From the NCBI GenBank assembly GCA_916613615.1, contig OU744723.1, positions 66,782,239-66,846,238 on the forward strand: a DNA stretch of 64,000 nt, given 5' to 3'. Each line of letters starts with the position of its first letter. Positions within the stretch are counted from its first letter, which is position 1. The position numbers were made by a program, and so were the translations under genes. Positions 11,501 to 23,184 of this stretch are shown here, piece after piece. The notes below the pieces were generated by a model. That model saw only the letters and a list, made by a program, of their open reading frames with translations, ran no database searches and was not told where the DNA came from. The DNA comes from Steromphala cineraria (taxonomy: Eukaryota; Mollusca; Gastropoda; Trochida; Trochidae).

Positions 11501-14216
11501 CTGCCAAACCTGTTTGAATTGACCCTTTCCCGTAACCTAAATAAATATATTGAAACTCTAAAATAGAAAGGATAAATTAACCAGAAATTCTTTCTTCATC
11601 AACCAACGTCCGTTATCAAACAGTCTCATATGATGTTAAGAATTGGCAGTAAATTAGACGAAAAAGACCGTAAAATGTACGAATAAGCAAATATCAGCTA
11701 ATTAATGGTAAACATTAAATATTCTCATACATACCTGAATCGTATTTTTTTATTCATAAAGCATCAATCACCAGGTACCTGCTCCAAATATAGGCCTATA
11801 TATGTTATCAAAATGTGTGTAAATATCAATTTGAATTTGTCAATTATTTAAACATGTTATGATCTTTTTGTAAAGCTTTAAAACTTAATTGACATTCAAT
11901 CATTGAAGAGAAATTAAACTTTAATGGTTAGGGTCATGAACTTCGAACATTCGAGGAAATAAGATTGAAACATCGACCTTCATGTACACGAATCTAGTGT
12001 AATCATTTCGGTAATCTTTAAAAATCCCGTAGACATAGTTTGTTGATCTGTTAGAAATCTATATTTAATATTGATGAAAACACTGTCGCCAATAACAGAT
12101 CTATGATGTGACGCAGTGCAGATATGAGGTCAAATTTCATAGTTTCGCATCGCAAAACTTTGAATGCGGAAGTAAACGAGGACCAATACATTCGACGCGC
12201 CACCTACACGCTCTCTCAAGGGATCAAGGGAGGTAACTTCCCACTTTCTCCCATTACATCTAGGAAAACATCGTTTTTTTTACATAAACAATTTCTTATG
12301 TATGTGGGTTTGTTTATCATCGAAATTGTGTCTTTTGTTTCTGTCTTTTTGTAGTTTGATTTTGCAAAATACAGCACGATACCAGATTAGAAAGTCTACT
12401 TCCACAGAACACCGACAGGAAATACCAAATCATATGAAATGTTTAGTTATTTAAATACATTATACGTATAAAAAAAGGAAAGTTATCAGAATAATATGTT
12501 ATGAATTCAATAATTTTACAATTTCACTATAAATATCTATAAATATCATATTACTTACCGATCATGTTACGATATGCGAAGTCTTTATCTAATATATTAT
12601 CAAAATAAAATTTCAGTTGACTATATCTGCATTTTATAAGTGTTTTTATCAGTAATTAATATTTAATATCAACGTTTCTGTCGATAATACTGTAGTTCAG
12701 AGTTTTGAAATTAAAAATAGTTCTTCAATTTTTCTCTATGTCAATAAGATGCTTTTCTGCAGCTGGGAAATATAAAACAAAAATTATTCAATGAATATCA
12801 TATTTAATATTATTAAATAATTATTAGAATATTATAATTATATATCAATATCAACATTTTTGCAAAAATTAAAATCGAAATTCCTCCGCACAAAGTCCCG
12901 TCCATGACATAAAATGTTTATCCATGCAGAGAAATAATTAACAATAAATATTTGAGATGTTGCCGTCTTCTTTTAGCTGATCTTTTTGGGATATGCACAT
13001 AGCATTCACATTTTTTTTATTTCCATTTGATTTTATTGCTGTTTTTCTACATTGTCGACTCTATTGAGTATTGTCTGTAAAACAAATATTAAAAATCGTT
13101 CTGAATTCTGAATTAATACATGCACATACAGTAGATATTAATGGAATATAATTATTCCTTATATTCAATAAATCTTTTTATAATTGTTTCAGACCACTTG
13201 GTAAAAACATGTAATTGTAAAAAAAAAAAATGTTTTTGAATTTCACATAAACAAGATAATTGACTGATGAAATGAAGTTATTGTGTTTATCAAAATAACA
13301 ATTCTAATGTTAAAAAAAGTTTTGTGGATATCAGAGTACAAAAATAAATAAATAAATGTTTTCCAGAAAAAACACTCCTAATCTTTATACCTGTCATTAT
13401 TACTTTGAGTGATTGCTCAAGAAAATATGACATATTTTGGTTTGAAGTAAAGAAAATAAATGTGCCGTTCATTCAAATAACAATCAATTTCCAAAATGGA
13501 ACATGAAACAATTTTTCATGTTATTCCAATTTTTAAAAGAAAATAGTTGAGAAAAAACCCCAAATGCATTGATTTTTTTTAAAACTTCAATTATATTTAA
13601 CAAATGCCTCATATTTGTTAATCATGGAAATATACATATTAACATAAATAAAACATAGAAATTAACATTGTCCCAGATATAACTGGATAAATATAAATTT
13701 TGTGCAGTCACATTTATTTTCAAATGAATATTTCCATTTGATGTTTCACATAAAACTATTCTTGAAGGATGGAACATTCCCTTCAAATAAACATTAATAT
13801 ATGTATTTATGAAAATTGAAATTACTTCTTTCATTGTTTGCATGAGCTTTGAAGTAGGCAAATAGTAACTGTTAATTTTAGTGAGTGATGCCAGATCACG
13901 ATTTTGAAATTGGACAACAAAATTTTAATTCGATAAATCATATTTACAACATATATTGTTGTACACTGATGTAAATGGGGCTATAGTCTATATGCCGTTT
14001 ATCAAAACATGCATGCGGCGAAAACGAACCAAAGGCAACATACTGCAAATACGGAGAGCCACGTTTCGAAAGACTGGCAGATTATATTTTTTTTCAAGGC
14101 TAAATATTGTGATATTTTCACACATGCAAAAGGAAGTTTAATACAAGAAGGAAAATAAAAGATTCCATACACAAACAGATTATTACATAACATAAGGAAA
14201 AAAGACACAACGACTA
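8563..14216. other. AT-rich stretch without a recognisable gene
   Basis: Read on both strands I see only short open frames without splice or codon support. A CCATTTTG (YY1-like) site with ATGGCCGAC on the minus strand lies near 8838. It could be a promoter-proximal first exon, but the frame ends after about 21 codons. Short direct repeats ACTCATTTCATTATTTGTT occur near 11340..11400. Confidence 0.5.
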
Positions 14217-14222
14217 ACTCAC

Positions 14223-14310
14223 CAGAGTCAGTGAAGACCACAGGTTTTCCGAGTTTGACATTGCCAATATACCGGATAATCGTTTCCATAAATGTTGCCA
14301 AAATAATCAT
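14223..14310 (-). CDS. Candidate first coding exon of an unidentified gene
   Basis: On the minus strand an ATG at 14310 opens 88 nt encoding MIILATFMETIIRYIGN..., ending at a consensus donor CTG|GTGAGT (GT at 14222). A second in-frame ATG with better context (ACATTTATGG) starts at METIIRY. Upstream on the minus strand (14311..14520) is a less AT-rich segment with ACCGGAAGTTACGTCA, an ETS/CRE-like promoter signature. I do not recognise the protein and found no downstream exon, so this is a promoter-plus-donor argument only. Confidence 0.3.
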
Positions 14311-14520
14311 ATAGCTTTTCCTCTACTTAGACTATCCTTTCATACAGCAGATAATAAAATGTAAACACTAAAACGTTGTTTGGTTGGCCAATATCGACAA
14401 GCACATGATCACTGAAAAAAAACGTGGTGTTGTTTACGTTAGTAGTGGCGGCTACGTCACTCTTGTTTTCCACAGTTGACGTAACTTCCGGTAAGATCTA
14501 CGGAACAACACGATCGAAGC
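14311..14520 (-). promoter_or_regulatory. Candidate promoter for the minus-strand exon at 14.2 kb
   Basis: CpG-bearing segment with CGGAAGTTACGTCA and TACGTCACTC motifs and a GGCCAA element, standing out from AT-rich surroundings. The remaining bases to 14864 show only an isolated degenerate copy of the TGAAACTTGGTAC repeat family. Confidence 0.3.
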
Positions 14521-14864
14521 AGGAAGCTTATTATTATTTTTAAAATCGCAATTAATCAATTTTTTGATTAGTTTAAAAATAAAATGACCTCATGTAAATT
14601 CATAATATGAACTTTATATTATGAAAACACGATCATAAATGTACAGTTTGGCTTGGATAAATTACTCTAAATTATCCGGGAGTTACGCTTTAAACGTTTT
14701 TGGAATATTATTTTTGGCGGTTTCCATGAAAACAAATCTTCGAATTTTGTTTCCAGAGCAAATCTAAAAAACTGTAAGACCTAGCTCAATGAAACTTGGT
14801 ACATGGATCAGTCATTACTCATTATGTGTAGATGTGCCTTTTGGGGGCTTCAACTTTTTTTAGC

Positions 14865-15560
14865 TCATCTGGCCTTGTAAGGCCCAATGGCTTATGGCAT
14901 GGTGTCCGGTATCGACTTCTCCTTCAGAACCATAAGGCCTAGAAAGCTGAAACTTGGTGTACAGACTCCTTGGCTAGTGAGGATTATAAATTATAACTTT
15001 GGTGGCCCTATATCCCCTAATAAGGGCAAAAAGGGGCCACACCCTTTAAACCTATTTTCATCTTCTTTTCCAGAAACATGAGGCCTAGAAAGCTGAAACC
15101 TTGTGTACAGACTCCTTGGCTTGTGAGGATTATCAATTGTAGCTTTTGTGGCCCCTAACTATCTCCTAAACTATACATGCCAGCTTCACCAAACTTCATA
15201 CACTTATCAGCCATGATCAAAGTAAGTGTCTATTTTGGTCATTTCCGGGCAATATCTCAAAAACTATTCAATATGATTTTACGAAACTTGGTATGTGGTT
15301 AGACCTAGTGGTGGAGTGGTGCCTTTTTCTATTTTAGTAATTCTGAATTTTTTTTTCTGGTTTCTAAAGAAACAAGTTGAACTTGGTGTACATGGGGGGT
15401 AGGGTCTGTTTCCTTACTTTAGCTTGAAAAAACTATTCAAAATATTTTTACTAGACTTGATATGTGGTTAGAACTACTGAAGGAGTGGTGCCTTTTGCTA
15501 CTTTGGTTATTCTCAATTGTTATTTTTCTGGTTTAAATGGAAACACTATGAAATTTGTTG
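14865..15560 (+). repeat. Interspersed repeat opening with AGCTCATCTGGCC hairpin
   Basis: Begins AGCTCATCTGGCCTTGTAAG and contains repeated GCCTAGAAAGCTGAAACTTG and ACAGACTCCTTGGCTAGTGA blocks, then looser GAAACTTGGTATGTGGTTAG units. The same family lies inverted at 43424..43799, and scraps lie at about 60420. Class unknown. Confidence 0.65.
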
Positions 15561-15781
15561 GGGGTAGGGTCACTTTCGGATTAAATGTTAGCGGGGGACA
15601 TCATAGTGCATAGTGTTATATAGGGAAAGCAGGCATGAGATGCATGTGCACTTCATGCCTGAACCAGCAAACTTTCAGGTGTGTTTTGGGTACCTCACCA
15701 ATTGTGGTCGGGAACCCAACCCCAATAGAATTCATTATTTAACCCCATATTACCCTAAACTACCACACAAGGTTATATTTA

Positions 15782-15812
15782 AGGATTCAGCCCTCCGGGG
15801 CTGAATCCTTAT
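15782..15812. repeat. Palindrome AAGGATTCAGCCC/GGGCTGAATCCTT
   Basis: Near-perfect hairpin with a TCCG centre. It is followed to about 17500 by sequence of the same non-coding repeat style, including a YY1-like GCCGCCATCTTGG near 16110. An open frame at 16597..16866 has no supporting signals. Confidence 0.6.
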
Positions 15813-17499
15813 TGTTATTGGCGTGGTTTTTTATTATTATTATTCCACGATTCTTGTTAACAAGATTCAGACCAAACGGCTAATGCTATCAAAGCCAAAT
15901 TTTGCATGCTGGTAGACCATGTTAAGGAGACGCGTCAATAAGCTTTTGGGCTAATTCGGCCCATAAATAAATGGCCCAGCTAGGCCAAAATTTGAAATTT
16001 TAACATTGGCTTTTTTTCAAAATGCACTTAGAGACCTGAAACTTTTTTTTAAAAATGCGCAATAAAAAAAATGCAAAAAATGAAATCATGACAAATTCGT
16101 AGGTCACGTGGTTTGGCCGCCATCTTGGTTTTAGTGAATTTTCGACAATCTCTGACCCCACCCAACTTGCACCAGAGAGCTGAAATTTATACTCAATGTA
16201 GCTGAAGCATTGTAGTTCTTAATTTGGTTTTAGAAAGTCCTAACATTAATACTATTCTTGCTGTGATTTTTCAAAGTTGACAAAAATTGAAAAATCGCAA
16301 ACTTCAAGTGCAGATAACTCAAAAACCAGACCATAGAATTTTATGATTTTTGCATGAGAGTTAGACATTTGCACGGTCTTTCAGATAAAAGAATGAAATC
16401 GCTCGCGAACAGTCATTTCCGGTCAGGAGCAGAGGTCAAACTTTGCATTTTGAAAAGTAGTGTTTCAGTGGGTATGTTTAAGACATCGTAGCGAATCAAC
16501 GACGTAAGATAACACATTGTTCTATATATCATATAAAAGCCAAAAGTCTATAGATTATTTTTAAAATTAACAACAAATTCAGATGTTTATTTTACATTGA
16601 GTTACGGACCTTTGAATATTGTCAACACTGCATGCGTTTTGAATGCATTTGATAACTGTATGTTTGCAGAATGCGCAAATCATCAATCAACAACAGAGCA
16701 TCAAGCAGTGTTTATTATATCCTCAGACGGCCAAAATGCGATAGAGCCTAGAAAGTTGACATTAAAACGTTACATGTCCTTTAACGTTGAAAAAAAACCC
16801 TCTACATATTGTCAATTCTACTCTTTGTTTTGGACTGACAATGAATTGTCTAAGTGCGTCTCATAAACTTTGAAACCCGTTGTGGTCAAGATTTGTTTTC
16901 AAGACCAAATGCACGGGTCGGTGCGTAGGTACAAGCAAATGTACCTTCCCTTAATGAAAAGGGCATAATGACGGCCACTGGGCTCTCGGTCATTAGATAT
17001 CTATAGGAGGCCGTCCTGATTCCTGCCTATGTGCTCGGCAGATTCCACTCGCAAGGGTGTGACGTCCTGGATGAACTATTTTTTACAAAATGCCTGTCGT
17101 CCTCCTGAACTTTGAAATATGCATTTCCTCCCGGCCGCATGTTCTACACTTTGTGCTTGTAGACATTTGATGCAAACACGCAGTCAAGTCGTGTACACTC
17201 GATTTTGGTCACTAAATCCATGCATATCGCCACAGGACACGGGAAGACGTAGCCACTACGTTCTGATACTATAAATAGCGCTAGCCTCGCTGGACATCGT
17301 ATTTTCCACCTTAAACAACACCAAAGAGCTCGAAATGGTCAAAAGCACGCTCTGACCTCAAACAACACATCAGAAAGCTCAAAACGCTCAAAAGCAACAC
17401 CTAAACACAACTACGTCAATGAACTCCTTCTTGGATGCGAGATTTCTTGTTTTGCCTTCATGAACCCAAAGTCTTAGTGCTAAAATTCCATTCAACTCT

Positions 17500-17582
17500 C
17501 AGCGGTCTCCCATTGTCTGGTGGTAAAGCCTTTGCCTCTGAATCCAGAGTGCTAACTTTCAGGGTTCAAATCCCGTTCAGCC
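17500..17582 (+). repeat. tRNA-Gln-like SINE head
   Basis: Contains TGTCTGGTGGTAAAGCC (box A), CTCTGAATCCAGAG (resembling the Gln anticodon arm, CTG) and GGGTTCAAATCCC (box B). The acceptor stem is poorly paired, so this is a retroposon head or pseudo-tRNA. Confidence 0.55.
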
Positions 17583-18087
17583 AACAAATTTTGCAGATTG
17601 AACTTGTTATTCTTTTGCTTAGGTAGAACATATTTTGGTCACATTACAGCTAAATGGCATGAAATATCTTTTTTTTATGCATTATGATTTTGGATTCGAA
17701 TTTGAAATTAATGTTTATCAAAGTACATACACAAATACAGGCTTAAACGTTGAGTATCAAGTGAAATGAGGTCATTTCAATAACGTGTTAGTTACTTTCT
17801 ACCTCTTAGACAAAAAGTCTGTACACAAAAAAAAAGCTAAAATCGCTAGAAATCGTATTTTCGACCTAAAGCAATGCATCAAAAGGCTTCAAATGGAGCT
17901 CATATATTTGGCTGAATCCTGTCACTGTTGCTTTGAAACTATATTTTAACTTGTTATTTTTGGCAGTTTCTTTGAAATTGTGAGTTGTGACAATGTATGA
18001 CACCAGAAACTGGAGATATTTAAAATTCACAGTCATGGTTTATTTTTCAAAATATTCCAAATGACGGGAATATAGACAACTGTCTGC

Positions 18088-18255
18088 TTGTTCTTACTCA
18101 AAATGAATCAAAGGTGTTCACACAAAATGCCTGGCAATGAACTTTATGTTAATCTTTATTAAACTTGTTTTCTGACTATGGATGATTGCTTTGTGTAATG
18201 AGATTTTTGACACTATCAAAATAATATGTTTAATTATCAATGAAAAAGTGAAGAT
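18088..18255 (-). mobile_element. Truncated copy of the TTAA MITE
   Basis: Only the interior is recognisable: AATCAAAGGTGTTCACACAA and then the block with GACTATGGATGATTGCTTTG, in reverse orientation. Neither terminal repeat is preserved. A shorter scrap of the same block lies at about 2347..2375. Confidence 0.65.
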
Positions 18256-19084
18256 ATCACATTTGCCAAAAAAAAAAGACTGACAGTCTTTTAGTTTGGT
18301 CATAGCCTTTATGTTGGGATTACACAGACACCAGTCATTTTGGGTGACCTTGACCATATTATTAAGGTCAGGACGAGACTTTGACTTTTATGTATATTGT
18401 AAATCCCTTGTTGGCTTGATAATCAGGATGGGCAAACAGCAAATGACCACTTTTCAATTTGTTATGAATGTGGTATCTCATGAATAATTTAAAAGACCCT
18501 TTAAAAGCCTGATTGCAGAGATTTTTAAGTCTTCAAATTTGGTCACAGCTTACATTGAGTGATTCAGCAGACACAAGTTGCTTTTGATGATGCTGTATAA
18601 ATATTTCTCTGCTTCATTATAAAGTATGTATTGTGAAGGCCGGCAAATGGCAGATGGGGTATTGTGACCTAATTTTTTCCTAATGTCGCTCAATAAAAGT
18701 GTGCATAAAGGCAGTTGATGAAACAGTCATGGACATTAACTTTCAATTACCATTTAACCTATATTTAAGTAAATATTGTCTGCAATAATAATACTGCTGT
18801 AATTTTGCATAATTTGCATCACTAAAAGTTTACTTTTGTTCAAGTAGTAATTGTTTGATTCATTCCTAATGAGAACTCGTGACCAGCATTTTTTTTATTT
18901 CAGGTACATGATGAATATCAAGACATATTCTACTTCTGTAAATGTCAACTGACTGACCTTCAAATGTGAATGAATGTAGATATTTGGAGATGAAGTAAAC
19001 AATTTGAACCATAATTCTCAGATTTGTTTTTGAAAATTATTCTTATTGTCTTCTTGTTTGCATGTGTTGAATTGAAGGTTTAGA

Positions 19085-19165
19085 CATTTACAACATTCAG
19101 AGGATGTTGGTTTACTATGTTCACAGGATGTTGGTTTACTATGTTCAGAGGATGTTGGTTTACGT
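19085..19165 (+). repeat. About 25-bp tandem repeat, three units
   Basis: Three adjacent AGGATGTTGGTTTACTATGT units; a fourth isolated AGGATGTTGGTTA lies at 19275. Nothing else is recognisable between the truncated MITE at 18.2 kb and here. Confidence 0.8.
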
Positions 19166-19290
19166 TCAGTGTCTGGTTAGCAAAGTTGGAGGAACATTAA
19201 TTATTGACCTGACATGGATTGACATTCAGGGAAGGTTATTTTAAATGTTTTTACTAATGTTTGTTAACAACATTCAGAGGATGTTGGTTA

Positions 19291-20045
19291 TACCCCCATT
19301 TCACTGAGCAACGAGCCGTTGCCGACTGAAAATAGGCCAAATGTCGCCATTGACTCGTAATTAAGCGTCTCTGAGTCCTCTTTAGTCGCCTCTGAGCGTA
19401 GTTGAGTCTGTATGGGTCTGTATGAGTCTGGGAGAGTCGGGAGGTCAAATTTTGTCGGGAGTGGTTCGTACTTTTCCGGCGAGGTTCGTACTTTTCAACC
19501 GGAAATTCCAGAAATTCCATAGACGTCGTATTGAGTCGTATGTTGCTCGTATCTGAGTCTTATTGAGTCGTATGGAATCATATTGAATCGTGAATAAGTC
19601 GTACACAGTTGGATTGAAACGTGGTTGTCGGGTGTGAGTCGGAAATGGTTCTTTCCCTAATTTACATGCCGACTCACTTCCAACTAGTGCAAACACATGT
19701 ACGACTAACCAATACTCAAAGACGATCAGTGACGACCCGTTCCTGACTAATCATAACAAAAAAGTCGGCGGTTGTTGGCCTTTTATATGCCCGATTCCGG
19801 TCTAAAATTGCCGATTTTATCGTACGTGGATCGTCTGTGACTCGTACTTTAGACGTTTCTGTGTCGTGAGGAGTCTTCATTGTCGTGAACGAGTCGTAAA
19901 TAAGTCGTTCAGGTCGTGAATGGGTCGACAGTGAGTCGTTAGAGAGTCGGAAATGAGTCTTTGTCAGAGTCGTGGTGGTGACTTGGTGTCGTGAAAGACT
20001 CGGCAGTGAGACGTGAACGAGTCGGTCTCAGTCGTATTGAGTCGT
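19291..20045 (+). repeat. GAGTC/GTCGT-rich quasi-repeat region
   Basis: About 750 bp in which TGAGTC, GAGTCGT and GTCGTA recur every 8..20 bp without a fixed period, strongly biased to G+T on the plus strand. The minus-strand frames through it are low-complexity Ser/Thr/Arg and look non-coding. Possibly a very degraded short-unit satellite. Confidence 0.7.
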
Positions 20046-20070
20046 ATCTGAGTTTCGATGGTTATATATG

Positions 20071-20580
20071 GTTCAAATAATTTGTGAAATTTTGACCAAA
20101 AACCGTCCGATTTCTGGACTTTGTCTCGTTTCCGGAGCATACTTAAAAAACTATACCACTTGGAAACTTCAAATTTAGTATGGCAGTAGCCTACATGATG
20201 CTCTTGTGCCTTTTAGGGGTTTCACCTCCAACGTTCAAATAATTTTTGAAATTTTGACCAAAAACTGTCCGATTTCTGGAGTTTTTCTCGTTTCCGGAGC
20301 ATAATTAAAAAACTATACCACTTGGAAACTTCAAATTTGGTATGGCAGTAGCCTATATGATACTGTTGTGCCTTTTAGGGGTTTCGCCTCCAGCATTCAA
20401 AACAAATTTGAAATTTTGACCAAAAACGGTCAGATATTCGGACTTTGTGTCTTTGCCGGATCATAATTTAAAAACTATACCACTTGGAATTTTCAAACTT
20501 GGTTGTGCTGTTGTGCCTTTTAGGAGTTTTAATTCCAAAGTTCAAATACGTTTTGAAATTTTGAACCAAAACAGTCCGAA
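20071..20580 (+). repeat. 162-bp tandem repeat, about 3.1 units
   Basis: Unit starts at 20071, 20233, 20395 and about 20540. Each has GAAATTTTGACCAAAAACNG, TCCGATTTCTGGA, a CCGGAGCATA block, CTATACCACTTGGAAA and TTGTGCCTTTTAGG. The sequence style resembles the loose repeats at 14.7..15.5 kb. Confidence 0.85.
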
Positions 20581-21084
20581 AACAGTAGGTTGAGGATCAA
20601 GCTTGTAAATATATTTCCTAATGACAAACACATACCGTATAAACATTGTAAATGTGACTGTTTTGCCTTCAAGTTATCTTTTGGGAAGAAACCAAAAGAA
20701 AGAGATTGTGACCTATTGTGATACTAATATGGACACTGTATGAACATAGAACATGACTGATGTTGTTACCACTGCAAAGAATACATTTATTGGAATGTTG
20801 ATACCACTGCAAAGAATACATATATTGGAATAAAAATTGACCTACATGGAACTGAATTGAAGGTGAGAATTTGTTGAAAAACATTTATTATCATAGTTAT
20901 ACCAGTTCACACCTAATCAGACAAATTAAATTTTAATGTTATTTTCCAAATCATGTGATGGAAAAATACGGTAACAATCCTAGGACTTATCAGAACATAT
21001 GACTTTTCACTATTTTCGTCAAAGAAAGGCGGTCAAACTACAGGCGGGGGTATGTGAGCTGCGCTCACTTTTGCTTTGTTTTGC

Positions 21085-21907
21085 GACGTCAAATGTAACT
21101 TTTGAAACGCATAAGAAGGACAACGTTGTCTGAATGTTAGTATTGAAACGTTACAAAATAATGTTAGAATGACGTTACAAGGAATCTATTATTAACGTTT
21201 GCAAAAAAACGTTGCCAGAACATTAGTTTTGTAACGTTATAAACTAACGTTAAAAGAAATCTACAAGTAACGTCATTTCAACATTAGAAAATAACATTAC
21301 TAGTATGTTGGTTTTAAAACGTTATAAAACGACGTTAGAATTACGTTCTATGGAATCTACAAATAAAGTTAAGAAATTAGTTGCCACAACGTAACTATTG
21401 CAACGTTAAAATTACGTAATAACGAACCTACAAATAACGTCATAATAACATTAGGAAATAATCGACGTTTGAATGACGTTCTAAGGAAACTACAAATAAC
21501 GTCTAAGACAAACGTTCCCAGAAAGTTCATTTTGTAATGTTGCAAAATAATGTAAAAAGATGTCTACAAATTACATCATAATAACATTAGAAAATAACAT
21601 AACCTGGATGTTGGTATCATAATGGTACAAATCAACGTTTGCATGACGTTATAAGGAATCTACATATAACGTCTAAGAAAAACGTTTCCAGAATGTTGGT
21701 TTTGTAACGTTACAAAATTACGTAAAAACGAGTCTACCATAACATTGGTTTCATAACATCATAGAACAACTTTGCAACAATGTTTGAATGACGGTATAAG
21801 GAATCTACAAATAACGTTGGAAAAAAACATTGGCACAACATTGGTTTTGTAACGTTGCCAAATTACGTCAAAATCACGTAAAAAGGAATCTACAAATTAC
21901 GTCATAA
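21085..21907 (+). repeat. Degenerate AACGTT-rich tandem array
   Basis: About ten diverged units of about 60..96 bp recur. Each contains GGAATCTACAAATAACGTC or a variant and a TTTTGTAACGTTACAAAA-type palindromic block. AACGTT and ACGTCA/TACGT cores are very frequent. The array stops abruptly at the gag-like pseudogene. Confidence 0.8.
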
Positions 21908-21915
21908 TAGCTGGA

Positions 21916-22883
21916 TTAGGAAAACGCCGGAAAACGCGAGAGGAACTCAGGGGGCACGGGGGGAGCCGCCAGGGAAAACGGCTCCGTCCCTTCTGGTGCA
22001 AAAGAGGAGTAAGTACCGGGCCTGTAAATACGCTGGGTTTTACAGGAAGGTACCTTACCCATCTTCATCGACCTTCCCTCTTCGGGCAGTTCAGAATGAC
22101 CCGATCCCTTGATCAGGTCATTTACCTCCGTCCATACCTCATCTAAATCCCGAGAGAACGACAAAGAGAGGGATGACGTAGGTTGCCGCGTTCCTCGACT
22201 CACCTGAGCGGGAGTAAGGAAAGACGTGGCCTCCTGCCGAGGGGGGTCCAGGTCACCGAAAGATTTCCCGTCCGGTTTGACCGAAATGAGAAACCTTTTG
22301 AGTGACAGGATAGATTCGGAGAAAGAATAATGTCCCGGCGAACCTTCCTCACCCACCTCCGAGGGAGTGGGCTGGACCCTTGGGACTGCCGGGTCCGACC
22401 CAATTGCCCCGACCTAACTGTCCCGGACGAAAGAGGAGGGGACGCCCGCCCTCGGGCGAGACTCCTCCTCGTACGATATGCTAGAGTCCACAGACAAAGA
22501 GTCCCCAAGTGGGTTGGACGATATGCTAGAGTCCACAGACAAAGAGTCCCCAAGTGGGTTGGACGATATGCTAGAGTCCACAGACAAAGAGTCCCCAAGG
22601 TCCGAATCCACGCCCATAGAAACCTGACCAGAGATCGGAGGTTGGTCCCTAGGAAATAAGGGGGCCTGAGGCAAGCTTCCGGTGGAAGTTCCCTCTGCGG
22701 ATACCATCGGGACTGTGGACCGACCTCGACCCCTGTGTCCAATGTTCGGGCACCAATCCTTGCGTCTGCACAGGGGGAACAAGTACGTCAAAATATACAA
22801 AAGGGGTGTGGGTAGTCAGCTTTTAAGTTGATACCAAACCCCCGAGCCTCCAAGCCCAAACACTTCAGGGAAGTACGTGACAT
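21916..22883 (-). pseudogene. Retroelement gag-like open frame, broken
   Basis: GC-rich and unlike its AT-rich neighbours. On the minus strand an ATG at 22883 opens about 31 codons, with a Cys-rich stretch (PFCIF, stop, RTCSPC) around an in-frame TGA. Another frame is then open from 22800 (LCRRKDWCPNIGHRGRGR), continues through SVDSSIS-type repeats to a TAG at 22414..22416, and resumes in the same frame to a stop near 21916. So there are two premature stops and at least one frameshift. A Cys-rich N-terminus, a low-complexity acidic Ser region and a compact ORF after a TATA-bearing leader fit the gag-like protein of a DIRS-like or LTR retroelement. I see no pol. Family assignment is tentative. 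Confidence 0.4.
22473..22607 (-). repeat. 45-bp in-frame triplication
   Basis: Three 45-bp units starting at 22473, 22518 and 22563 encode a 15-residue repeat (DSLSVDSSISSNPLG) on the minus strand. The length is a multiple of three and the copies are virtually identical, so the expansion is recent. Confidence 0.9.
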
Positions 22884-23100
22884 GATGAGAAAGAATAAGT
22901 TGAGAATATATATAGCGAGTAGGGCACTTAAGGCTGCAGCCAAATAGAAAAGAGGAAGTCGTACGGGTTGTGACGTAATTCAGCGCGTGACATCACCCGT
23001 CACGGCTAGAGAGTAACTAGCTGAGCCCAACAACTAATGACGCATACCCCTCGGCTTGAAAAATTCTACGGATTTGTTTCCCGAATATAGGGGAACAAAT
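22884..23100 (-). promoter_or_regulatory. Candidate leader/terminal region of the gag-like element
   Basis: On the minus strand, upstream of the ATG at 22883, the sequence has TATATATATTCTC, GACGTCAC-like motifs and less AT than the flanks. It is compatible with a retroelement terminal repeat or leader. A second copy that would define it as an LTR is not visible. Confidence 0.25.
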
Positions 23101-23184
23101 TTCATTTTATTTTGTGAATTTGGCTAGTATGAGCAAATAGAAAAGAACTCATGATATTAGGAGTAAGTATTGTAATAAAAATCG

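Noticed and set aside
19254..19696. Minus-strand frames of 83..88 aa
   Set aside because: They are shadows of the GAGTC-rich low-complexity region, with no domain or start signal.
22330..22659. Plus-strand 109-aa frame and minus-strand 180-aa frame across the 45-bp triplication
   Set aside because: They arise because a 45-bp repeat is open in several frames. The frame with the Ser/Asp repeat and flanking Cys-rich text was preferred.
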